Position numbers and translations under genes: made by a program. 64,000 nt of DNA from Allomyces arbusculus (taxonomy: Eukaryota > Blastocladiomycota > Blastocladiomycetes > Blastocladiales > Blastocladiaceae). Positions 45,420-55,111 of the stretch are shown in pieces; within the stretch, counting starts at the first letter, position 1; every line of letters starts with the position of its first letter. The stretch spans positions 33,665 to 97,664 of the forward strand of contig JADHYV010000070.1 of assembly GCA_027604705.1 (NCBI GenBank), read 5' to 3'. Under the pieces are notes generated by a model that worked only from the letters and a program-made list of their open reading frames with translations, was not told where the DNA came from and ran no database searches.

Positions 45420-46310
45420 CTACTCCTTTGCCGGCGCCGCTGATTGCTCACCGGCGGCCACCTGGTCCTCGGCCGACCCGTGCTCGGCCTGCACGCGCAT
45501 GCGCTTGGCCGCCACGTTGCGCTGGAACATGTCGGCGCGATCAATCTTGGCCTTGGCGGCTTCGCCAAATGCGAGCTCGGCTTTCGCCCACATGTCGACG
45601 GCGCGCTGCGGGTCGGGCGTCATGGCATCGGCAATCTGCTCGACAGTGGCGTTTGGGTCGTTGGGTGCTTGCCCACCCTGAATCGCCATGTTGGCTGCCG
45701 CGTCGCAAACACACCCGAGGTTGAACCAAATCTCGCCAGCCTCGGCCACGGCCGCGGCAGCAGCTTGCGGGTCCTCAATCTCGGCTGCGGCACGCAAGTG
45801 CGCCTGCAGCGCGCGTTCGTAGAGGGCTACAGCGCCGTCCGTGTCGCGCTTCATTAGAAACTGGACGTTAGCGAGGTTGAGCAGCGTGTCGGGCAGCTCG
45901 GCACGCTCGAGCGAGGCGTGCCAGTGCGTGATGGCGTCGTCGATGCGGCCGAGCTGCAGGCATACGTTGCCGGCGTTGAAGCGCGCCTCGGGCGTGGGCA
46001 GCACGCGGTCCGACTGCAGGTACCCGGCAAGCGCTTGCTCGACGAGACCGGCCTCGAGCGCGGCCGTCGCCGACGCGAGCAGCTGCGCGGCGTGTGCGGC
46101 CGCGTTGGCGGCACCCCCATCATTGAGCTCGGTCGCATAGGTACGGCGCGGCATGGCAAACGAGCCCGTCGTCACCAGCTGCGTGGCGGTGATCCGGGTG
46201 TGGTGGGCGACGGCAGCGGCTAGGGCGGTGGCGGCGGCGGCGGCGGCGCGGCGTGCGGGCGTCGCAGTCAGCCTGCGTGCACTTGTTGCGGCGAGCTGGC
46301 GGGGAATCAT
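45420..46310 (-). CDS. TPR-like repeat protein, probably mitochondrial
   Basis: A single exon of 296 residues. The N-terminus (MIPRQLAATSARRLTATPARR...) is rich in Arg, Ala, Ser and Thr and free of acidic residues for ~40 residues, as in mitochondrial presequences. From about residue 70 there are helical pairs with TPR spacing: AGLVEQALAGYLQSDRVLP, then ARFNAGNVCLQLGRIDDAITHW, then TLLNLANVQFLM...AVALYERALQAH, then EIWFNLGCVCDAAA. The C-terminal ~70 residues are charged helix. TPRs bind other proteins; the partner is not known. The frame continues upstream only from a GTG, so ATG 46310 is taken as the start. Confidence 0.75.
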   Translation of the reverse strand: MIPRQLAATSARRLTATPARRAAAAAATALAAAVAHHTRITATQLVTTGSFAMPRRTYATELNDGGAANAAAHAAQLLASATAALEAGLVEQALAGYLQSDRVLPTPEARFNAGNVCLQLGRIDDAITHWHASLERAELPDTLLNLANVQFLMKRDTDGAVALYERALQAHLRAAAEIEDPQAAAAAVAEAGEIWFNLGCVCDAAANMAIQGGQAPNDPNATVEQIADAMTPDPQRAVDMWAKAELAFGEAAKAKIDRADMFQRNVAAKRMRVQAEHGSAEDQVAAGEQSAAPAKE

Positions 46311-47045
46311 GCTTGGTGGTCGCGGTAAATATTGCAGTGCAGTTTGCGTCACAAGCGGTTTGGCGAGTTGGTTCGATGTTGGGATTTTTTATGACGGGCG
46401 TTCTACGTTGGTGTTGGCGATCACAACGGGCATGGCAGGGCTATGACGCATTCGATCCCCAGGCAGCTCACGTCTCTCCACGCCTCTTGCCAACGAGACC
46501 ACCACTGCCGCCGCTGCCGACTCGCCCCACGCACGACCGCACCGACAACGACCAGCAGCACGTCCCGCACAGCGTGCCAAAGCCAACCACCGCCGCCCCA
46601 CCAGCCGATCCCGCACCAACTCGCTGCATTGCATTTGCGCGAGGCGCGGTACTCCAGCATCCCCCACCCAGTCTTCGAGGAGCCGGCCATCGACAACGGC
46701 AGAGCGTGTCTGGCAGCAAGCATTCGACGAGCCTCCAGCATCGCTGCAAGCCAATCGAGGCGGCCTTCGACTTGACGCTTTCTGCCATCCTGTACTTCCC
46801 GCATCGTGCCCGTGCGGCGCGCCCACGGCCTCCTCCACTCCGTTTCCCAACGGCACTGTGCTCGTGCTCGCGCCCGTGCGAGCGTGTGTCTTGGGCCGCC
46901 CGCCGCCATTCCCGCCATTTGCCGTGTGCCCTTCTTGAGCGCCCGGCGTGCGGCCGGTAGCGCACTCCTCCCAGCCAGCAAACCCGCCAGTCGACCCCGC
47001 ACGTCCTGTTCGGTTCCCTTGTACAACCTGCCGCGTCTGCAGGCC
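46311..47045. promoter_or_regulatory. Divergent intergenic region, 0.73 kb
   Basis: Lies between divergent starts (TPR protein and UPF0658 membrane protein). No gene is supported; promoter function is inferred from position. Confidence 0.4.
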
Positions 47046-49187
47046 ATGGACGCGACCACGTCTGCGGGCGATCCTGCGGTCCGAGCGGCTGGGTCGGCGT
47101 CCACGACAACCCTTGACGCGCCCGCACCGGTCTCGTCGCCGTCATCGCCGGCCTCGCCATGGAAACATCTTTTGACGCTCGCGGCAGTGGTGCAGTCGGT
47201 CGTGCTGTTTGCGCTCGAGGCGACCATTGGCTTCCTCGTCATTCCGCTGCCCGCCAACGACACGCCAACGGCAAGGTTACGCGGTATTCCCGTGTACGTC
47301 GTTGTTTTCGCGTGTGCGCAACTGTTCGCCATGCTCGTTGCCCATGATGCGGTCCGGTCGGTTTTTGCGCTGGCAAGAAATGGTTGCCGATCTGACGCTG
47401 ACCCATCCTTGCCAACGGATCCAGGTCGCGCACGAAAATGCGTTGCAGCTCGTCACCCTCGTCATTTTCCACGCCTGCACATGCATCTACGCCGTGTTCC
47501 AGGCCACAACGCAGCTTACGGCCGCCAATGTCGCCATGGTCGTGCGTCCTGTCGGTGCCGAGTTTGGCCTGTCGCCGGTGCAGGCCGCAGTCGTCCGTGG
47601 ATTTGCCCTGGCCATGCCCATTTTGATGCTGTATTTCTGGGTCGTCGTCACGGCCCTGGCCGTCTTGCTCTACCGCGAGTTTGGGTTCCGCGTCTACAAG
47701 AGAATGGGAGCTGATCCAATCGTGCAGCGTATGTGGGTTTTTCCCGCCGCTTTGGAATTGCATGACTGCAAGTCTCACCCCGGCATGCCCGTTTTTTAGA
47801 CGCATACCGATCGTACCTGATCCTCGCGTCGGTCTTACAGCTCAACGCCTTTTTCGGCGGTGCCCTTGCCCTCGTCTACCTGGCCCTCGTCGACCACTTG
47901 GATGTGGCACTCGCCGTTGGCCTGATCGTGGCCGTTTTCGTGATGCTCCCATCAACATACTTTGGCGTACGTTCTCTCTCCGCCGTTTTTGGGTTCATTC
48001 GCAATTGAGCCGCTCTGACAGCCCGGGTTCCCCTTGACAGGCGCACCGCGAATCTCGATGGCTCATGGGCCTGTCGATCCTGACGCTGGCTGCCACGTCA
48101 GCCATTGTTGGCGTCATGGTCGCGCGGATCGTCGACGTGCATCACCAGGAACGCAATGTGGCGCTCGCCTCGACGGCACGGTTTTTGCTCTTCTTTGGTA
48201 CGCTGCCATTTCTCATTTCTCGTCACCGACACTCGAGCGGTCCCGATTTTGACCCGATTACCACCCACCGAATCGATAGCAAGCATTACGTTGATGCTCT
48301 GTGCCGCGACAGGGATCCTGCTCGTGCACGTCACGCGCCAGTTTGGCAAGGGCTTGCGCGAGGCCTTTAAGTCGGGCACTGAGCGCACGTCGGACGCCGC
48401 AGTCGCTGCTGCCGTCAATGCGGCTGCCGCGAGTGCTGCACCCGAGCAGCAAATGGGGACGCGCGAGCGTATCGTGATTACGACGGCACCGCATAACGAG
48501 ACGGCACCGCACGTGAGCGTGCACGATGTCTTGCCGTCACCGAGTGGCGCGCCGAAAACAGTACCCGAGCTCGCAGCGCACGCGGCAGGAACACCAGGCC
48601 ACAACGACGGCAATTTGGCCGCCAGCGCAAGCACGAGTGCCAGTGCGACACCCGTCGTCGAGTCTGGCCCGGCTCTCGATAGTCCTGCCGACTCAAGCAG
48701 TCAGTACCTCCAAGTCGTCGCGGCAGTCGACGACGAGGAGTACGAAGGCGAAGTGGGCACAACGTCGAGGTCACAACTGTCTGGCGAACCAGGGACCGAT
48801 CCGCGGCACGCGCATGTATCCCTTGTCCTGGTCGGTGGGTCCACGACACGGTCGTCGCTCGTTGACTCAGCCATTTGCCGCGGCCGATCACCCGCACGCG
48901 ATCCGGGCTTGCTCGCCCCGGCTCCTCCATCGCGTGCTCCGTCGTCTACGTCCATGACCCGGCTCGTGCCTGTGCCGGCGGCGGACGATACGGCACCAGC
49001 ACCGCCGCCGCCGCCGTACTCGACGTATGACCCGAGTTTACGCAGCGCACGAACCTTGTCGCCACCCGATACGCGAGCGCTGTCGCGCAGCGGGTCGCCC
49101 AGCCCGTCGTCGTCGGCCACGTCGCGGCGACGGCGCGGGCGTGCGCGCGGAAGACAGGGAGAGAGTAGTGCTTCGTTGGGAGATTGA
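47046..49187 (+). CDS. UPF0658-like Golgi multi-span membrane protein
   Basis: Exons 47046-47360, 47425-47728, 47800-47966, 48041-48197 and 48280-49187 give 616 residues. The donor of intron 1 (GTTTTT) is the weakest call; the other introns have GTATGT, GTACGT and GTACGC donors. After a ~38-residue Ser/Pro-rich N-terminus there are about seven hydrophobic segments. The segment order and the block around HDAVRS...HENALQLVTLVIFHACT fit the fungal UPF0658 family, whose fission yeast members localise to the Golgi. No enzyme motif is visible and the biochemical function of the family is unknown. The C-terminal ~270 residues are cytosolic-looking disorder rich in Ser, Pro and Ala, ending in an Arg-rich patch, which is longer than I would expect for the family. 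Confidence 0.75.
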
Positions 49188-49647
49188 ATTTGTAGAACAA
49201 TTTTGATACATGTAGCAGTTTTGACCAGCGTGTCGCGCGGCCTTGATTATTTATATATTTATATTTATATTTATGTATTTATGTATTTATGTATTTATGT
49301 ATTTGGAATCTAGTAGTCTTTGTCTTGGTCGTGCATGTGACGTGGTTCTTTTGACGACTTGCCTTGTTGGCAACCACCGGACTTGATAGTTGTGGACAAT
49401 CACGGCCGAACGCGCCGTGTCTTGATCCAACATCCTCTGCCGCCAGCATTCTGTTAATCCACTTGTTGCATTCCTCTCGCAGCACGATCAATTACCAAAC
49501 CCGCAACCTGCAGTGACCATGATTAGGGGAGGCTCCAGTCGCAGTTTTTCGTGTCTCGGCGCACCACGAACTGCCGAATCAACGCAAGATTCGTCCACTG
49601 GTCGCCGCGCGCCATGTGCCGACCAGAAACTCTTCACAACATCAAAT
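49188..49647. other. Intergenic with AT-rich repeat
   Basis: No gene is supported. The stretch 49246-49304 is an ATTTATGT/ATTTATAT repeat directly downstream of the UPF0658 gene. Confidence 0.5.
49246..49304. repeat. AT-rich microsatellite (ATTTATGT)n
   Basis: A string of ATTTATAT/ATTTATGT units about 60 bp long, starting some 60 bp after the stop codon of the UPF0658 gene. It stands out sharply from the GC-rich surroundings and may act in 3'-end formation. Confidence 0.9.
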
Positions 49648-51148
49648 ATGGTGACGGCCTACGTGCGCGCGCATGCTCGGCACAAGCACGCACCTGGGCC
49701 TGGCGCAATCCACGCTCCAACCTCGACACAGTCTCGCATGTCGATCGATTTTCAAGGGCGTGACGACGGGGACAGCCACGACAACGATGCTGACGTGCAC
49801 CAGTGCTACGCCATTTCCCACTTGCCGCTCCAGGCGCTGGGAATCACTGGGTTCGAGGTACCACTCGCGCTTCGGTACGCTGCACTGGCGCTGCTCATGA
49901 CCGTCGACTGACGAGATCCCCCCATTCAAAACGGGTTTTGATTGCCATTATATATAGCGCAGCGCGTTCCACTCGTTCCTCAAGCTCCGCGGTCTGTAAT
50001 CCGCCGTCTTCCAGTTCTGTCGCGCCGTTCCCAACTTACGTCCCCATCTCGTTGCGCCCCCAGTGCTCTACTTGTACGACAACGAGCTCGCCAGCCTCGA
50101 CCCGCTCTCAGCGCTGCCGTGCCTCGACCAGCTCTACGTCCAAGGAAACCGCTTGACCTCGCTCGACCCGTTGAGCGGCATGGCTTACCTGACGATCATG
50201 TGCGTGAGCGGCGGAATGGGAGCGATTTGCTCGTTTCATTGGTCTCACATTTCATCGCTTAATCTAGTGATGCGTCTGGCAACTCTATTTTCTGCATCTC
50301 AAACCTCCGACTGCCCTCACTCAAAGAGCTGCATCTGGACCGCCAAGTGCCCGCGCCAGAAGGGCTGTTCGACGCGCGCAGTCCGATGAGCTGGACCTTG
50401 GACGTGGTCGCCGGCACGAACGAGCTCCCCGTGTGTTTGTCCGTGCCGATTCGGCACTTCGGACTTCTGCGTACTCATCCGCTCGTGTTTTTATGTCTAG
50501 GAGCTCGCTGTGCTCACGCTGAGCCATACACGGCTCGGGATCATGGACGGATTCGCAGAGTTTTGCGCGCTCGAGGTGCTCAATGTGTCGGATTGCGGGA
50601 TCCACGACTATTCAGTCCGTAAGATTATTCTGGTGCCGCGCTCGTGCCTCTCTACTCACGTCTGGTTGTGACGCGGCAAAGGTCCTCGAGTCGGCGCTGT
50701 CCCGCTGCTGCCAGTTGCGCGCGGTGGACTTGACGCAGAACCCGGTCATGAATACCAGCGCGCGGCTTCGCGACAAGATCATTCTTGGGCACCCGTTTCT
50801 TGGTACCGACTATTGCTGGCCGGCTTGCGCTGATCGATACAGCTCCTCATCTCTCGCGCTCCCTCCTCCTCTTCAGAGTCGCTCAACGGCAAAGAAATAT
50901 CGCAAATCGAGCGCCAGTTTCTCTTCAATTGGGTGCACCGCAAGGACGCTAAACGGCGGGCGCAACGTGCGGACCGCGTTGACTCGAGCGACGGCGCTGC
51001 CGACCCGTCACGGCCACCGTCGCTGGACACGAGCAAGGTCCCGACGTTGCCGCCAATCCGGTCGAGCGCCAAGGCTATCAGTACGCGACAGGATAGTGGC
51101 GGGCGTGGATCAACGCGTGGGACTTTGCTCTCTTCGTTTGACAAGTGA
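49648..51148 (+). CDS. PPP1R42: PPP1R42-like leucine-rich-repeat protein (basal body/centrosome)
   Basis: Seven exons (49648-49857, 49958-49991, 50064-50199, 50268-50430, 50501-50614, 50682-50802, 50877-51148) give 349 residues, with a 34-base second exon; introns are 67-74 nt except the first (100). Leucine-rich repeats run through the first ~250 residues (LYLYDNELASLDPL, LDQLYVQGNRLTSLDPL, LEVLNVSDCGIHDYS, LRAVDLTQNPV). After them comes the family cap SLNGKEISQIERQFLFNW followed by HRKDAKRRAQ. PPP1R42 (LRRC67) binds protein phosphatase 1 and associates with microtubule-organising centres, centrosomes and cilia in animals. A basal-body or flagellar role is inferred and fits a zoospore-forming fungus. 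The C-terminus is basic and disordered. Confidence 0.85.
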
Positions 51149-51466
51149 TGAGGTTAGGGAGGACTGTTGATTGGTTGGTGGTCTGTACGATTTCGAACAT
51201 GGATGACTCCCGGTTGGAGATTTGAAAGCGGGTTGTGACTTGCGACCGAGCTCTGCATGGCTTGCTCCCCGCAAGCAGAAGCGGTGACACGGGAAAAACA
51301 CCAAAGTGAGAACAGAAATCAAGACGTGTTGTTGATACAGCCCGTTCCCCATTGCGGTCGATCAGGGACTGGGCATCCTCCTCGCGGCCGGCCACTTCAT
51401 TCGCGATCGCATGTACCGACCAGCCGCTTCCGACACCCAGCTGCCCATACACCCGTGGTGCCCTGC
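51149..51466. other. Intergenic between convergent genes
   Basis: 318 bases with no gene, holding the 3' sides of the PPP1R42-like and HIG1-domain genes. Confidence 0.4.
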
Positions 51467-52002
51467 TCATGCCGACGGCGGGTTCGACGACGACGACGAC
51501 GTGGTGGTGGTCGGCGGGAATAGCGGCACGGCATTCGCCGGTATCGCGTTCGGGTCGGGCTTGGGCTTGGAGTAGTAGAGCATGCCCGCGGTCGCGGCAA
51601 TCAGCGTGAACCCCTGCGCGGCAACACGCCACCGCATCATTTGCTGCGATGTCTTTTGGTCACCGGACCGGAACGCCGAGACGCCCTTGAATAACGCGAA
51701 GACGGTCAGGGCCATGCCTGTTGTCATACGGATTGGTTGGCAATGACGACGACGAGGGTGTGTTGGAGACGCGGTCGGTGCGGCGCGGTGCAGGCACGGG
51801 AAACAGGGTGCAGGGAAACGCGTTTGTTACAGGCCGAGTTGGTCCGTCGTGTTGGAAGTGATCAGGGTCAGCGTTTGATTCAGCCTGGGAGAACCTCGCA
51901 GCAGGGACAGCAGGACAGAAGCGAACCAATCGGCACGAGCGGCTCCTCCTTGCACTTGCGCTTCAGTTTTTGCGTGAACGTTTCGGGGACGTAGTACGGC
52001 AT
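51467..52002 (-). CDS. HIG1-domain inner-membrane protein (Rcf1/HIGD-like)
   Basis: Two exons (minus) 52002-51927 and 51717-51467 give 108 residues. The N-terminus MPYYVPETFTQKLKRKCKEE leads into PLVPIG, the start of the HIG1 domain. The second exon continues MALTVFALFKGVSAF and the conserved QMMRWRVAAQGFTLIA segment. Two membrane helices flank that conserved loop. HIG1 proteins associate with respiratory supercomplexes and cytochrome c oxidase in the mitochondrial inner membrane. The C-terminal ~35 residues are Pro/Thr/Ser-rich. The intron is 209 nt, nearly three times the local norm, so a missed small exon or a different acceptor is possible, although the joined protein fits the family well. 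Confidence 0.85.
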
Positions 52003-52728
52003 CGTCGGTCGCGGTGGTGGAGAGGAATCGAGGTGCGGGGTTAAGTCGCGTCGGACGTGTTGATGCTGGGTCGGATTGATTGGCCTGCTTGCGCGTCGAG
52101 ACGTTCACCGTGAGCCAGTTGCGACCAGTTGCGACCAGTTGCGGAGACTAAACGCGGTCGATGAGGAAGTATTCTTGTGCAGTCACGGTGGGGGTCGATG
52201 GCGCGGGGGAGAAGACAAGAGACCAGTTCACAGACGAGACATTAATACGATGGAGTTGTTGGTGCATCGGCTGTGTCAACAGACGGCCCACCTCGACGCG
52301 AAAACTGGCCTGAGCGACCCGGCACGTCCCGCTCGCGCCCGCCCGAACAACCAAGGAGCAACGCCCAGCAACGCCTGAATGCATTTCGCAACAATAAGAA
52401 CAAGAGGATGTTAAAAAAAAGTGGCGATCGCGATCCAGCAACGACCAGCCTTCTATACTATCGCAAATGGAACAAAAGGACACAATTACAGCGTGGAAAC
52501 GAGAATCAACAACATGAGGTGGCCGGATCACGTCCAGTCGACCTTGCAAAGGGGACGGGTCCTCCGTGCGGTCCCACGTCACAATAGCCGAGAAAAAAAA
52601 AAAAGTTGCAAGAAAAGCAGTGCACGGCGATGTGCAAGGCGCTTGGGGTCGTAGTTGGCCTACGCAGCGGCCGACGAGGGTGCGCGGATACTGGGAAAGT
52701 AAAGTATTCACGGTCAGTCAAGGTCGGT
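52003..52728. other. Intergenic, 0.73 kb
   Basis: Promoter side of the HIG1 gene and 3' side of the HSPA12-like gene. It contains a 10-bp triplicated repeat at 52115-52144 and A-rich runs near 52410 and 52595-52605. No gene is supported. Confidence 0.45.
52115..52144. repeat. CCAGTTGCGA x3 tandem repeat
   Basis: Three adjacent 10-bp copies (the last ends in G instead of A), about 115 bp upstream of the HIG1-domain gene start codon. Confidence 0.9.
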
Positions 52729-55111
52729 TCAAGTGCAAGCGCAGAGACTAAACGAAACGAGCACGTACTTGAAGCTACCGTGATTCAAGAACTGACTCCA
52801 CTGCTGCCCCGTGTTCTCGTCGACGATGCGCACCGACAGCTCGACGCGGCCGTACCCAATCTCAATTGCAAACGACGGCAGCGGCGCGCCCGGTGGCGCC
52901 GGCGGGATCTCAATCGAAATGGTGCCCAGCTCGGTGCACGCTGACTTTTCGAGACGCAGCGGCGCCGTCACACCCGGAACGTTGGACTGGTCCGGCACGC
53001 TATCCGATGCAAACACGGTCACGTTGATCGTCGACTGGTTGGCCGTGTAGACCTTAAACCCAGACCGCGAGTAGACGGCATTGTAGGGCACGGCCTGACC
53101 CTTGGTCAGGAAGCAGTAGACGGCCTTGGACACAAACGCGCGCGACAAGTCGGTCGGGTTCTGCTGGTCGTAGGTGGTAATCTCCTCGGGCACGTCCATG
53201 GCTGGATTGTAGTGCCTCAGCACGCCAATACCAATCGTCTTGCGCGCACGCCGCGACTTGATCGACTGGTGGTTGATGCAGCACCAAACGGCACCGCGCA
53301 CGACTGCAGCCTCGGGCCGCCGCGGCGACACGGGGAACTCGATCATCGACGCAATCTCCGGGTCCGACGTGATGCGCTGCTGCAGGTACCGGTTGCACCC
53401 GAAACCGCCCACGACGTAGAGGTACTTGACCTTGGCCAGACCCGTCTCACGCGCCTTGTAGAGCTGCTTGCGCACGAGGTCAATGATCTGCTCGACGGCC
53501 GGGTCAAAGAAGGACCGCATGTCGGCGTCGGTAACGTGAATCTCCATGTCCTGCAGCGCCTCGGCCTTTTCGGCGGGCATGATCTTGACGAGCGCCGGCG
53601 GCAGCGTAAAATGCTCGTCCTGCGTGCCAGAAAACGACCTCTTGAGTGACTCCCACCGCATTTCCATGTCATTGTAGTACCGATGGAACTCGGGCTTGGT
53701 CTTGAAGTCGCGGTAGGCCTTAAGACCAATCTTGTTGCGCATAAAGATCTCAAACTTGGTGTCGACCGACGTGGCGCCCGCGAAATTGCCGTCGCCGACC
53801 GTCAGCTCCTCGAGCTCGTTGTCGGCGTCGAGACGGCACAGGAACAGGTCAGCCGTGCCGCCACCGCAGTCGACGACGAGCATCGACGAGTTGGGCTGGA
53901 TCGTGAATGGCGACTCGTGCACGCACGCCAAGGCCGCGGCTTCGGGTTCGTAGCAAAAGAGCAAATGCTTAGAGTTTTCGTTGGAGATGAGACCGGCGCG
54001 CGCAGCGGCGCGACGGATACCTTGGTGCGCCTCGTGCGACCAACCGACGGGAACTACCGAAAGCAGAAACAGGAGGGGACTGTCAGCCTTTCAGAAAGAA
54101 AAAAAATCGGCCATCAAGCGAGATCACAGGAGAGAAGGTACCTGTGAAGCAAAACAAAAAGTCGTCGGCGACCAGACCCGTGTCGGTCGGGTAGGACGTG
54201 GCAATGATGCGGAGCATTTCGACGCGCAGGCAAGCGAGGTAGTCGGCAATAATGTCGACGGGCTGCATATTTGGCGGCACCGTCGGGCGCATGATCTCAG
54301 GAGTGTTGGGTTCGAGCGCGAGCTTGATGCGCTCAATACGCGTGAACGAGTCGGCGCCCGTGCCGCGCTTGGCCGTCCAGCCCCACCGCGGGTCAAGACT
54401 CGGGTTCTCGCGCGGGTAGGCAATGATGGTCGGCGTCTTTTGAGAAAAGACGCCCTGCGGCTGGTCCTCCCAGTCGTCCTTGCCGATAATTGACATGTCG
54501 GCTGTGTTGCGGCTGACGGACACGCGGCCGAGCTTGCCGCGCTGGTCGTCGGGAACACGGAAGATGGCAAAGCCGGTAAACGTGGTGCCAAAGTCGATGC
54601 CCTAGAGGAACGGTAAAGCAGAGGAAACCGTGAGTAAAAAATGACTGGGTGCGTTCCTCACCGACCAACGTCTGCATTTCGCGCAATTTGTCCCCGTGCA
54701 CCCCGTACGTACCACCATAAACTTGACGGGCGGCAAGTCGGTCTGCTCCTTGAGCGCCGAGTAGGCGGGCGGCGCCTCGATGCCGCCAGGCTTGGTGGGG
54801 AGCGCCGGCATGGCGGGCGGCGGCATGCCCGGCATGGGCATTGGCGTAGGCATGGAAATAGGCCGCTGCGGCGGCGTCGTGTTGTTCATGGCGGCCCAGT
54901 AGCCCTGGTAGGGAGGCCCGTTGCTGCGATCCGACCCATTCGTGCCGTAGGGGTCGAACTGAGGCTGTTGGGGCGGCAGTGGGGGCCCGTTCATGGTGCT
55001 GGGCATGGGCGTCGGGGCCTGCGAGTGCGACTGGACCTGCGACTGCGACAGCGGCGGGGCGTTGAGCGCGACGCCCGACGCCGACTTGCGCGACGAGGAG
55101 CCAAAGCACAT
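52729..55111 (-). CDS. HSPA12-like Hsp70-family ATPase
   Basis: Three exons (minus) 55111-54713, 54601-54142 and 54053-52729 give 727 residues; introns are 111 and 88 nt with GTACGT and GTACCT donors. Residues 1-130 are Pro/Met/Gln-rich disorder (MCFGSSSRKS start, possibly lipidated). The actin/Hsp70-type ATPase fold follows: phosphate-1 GIDFGTTFTGFAIF, phosphate-2 VVDCGGGTADLF, and the adenosine motif VVGGFGCNRYL. The layout, with no canonical Hsp70 substrate-binding domain, matches HSPA12-like proteins, which are expanded in many fungi and have poorly known roles. The exon 3 acceptor at 54054 was chosen because it gives an unbroken VPVGWSHEAH...RRAAARAGL segment typical of the family. The last ~10 residues depend on where the 3' end truly lies. 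Confidence 0.88.

Noticed and set aside
49920-49957. TATATATAG as a TATA box near 49950
   Set aside because: It forms the 3' end of intron 1 of the PPP1R42-like gene; the following 34-base exon restores the leucine-rich repeat.
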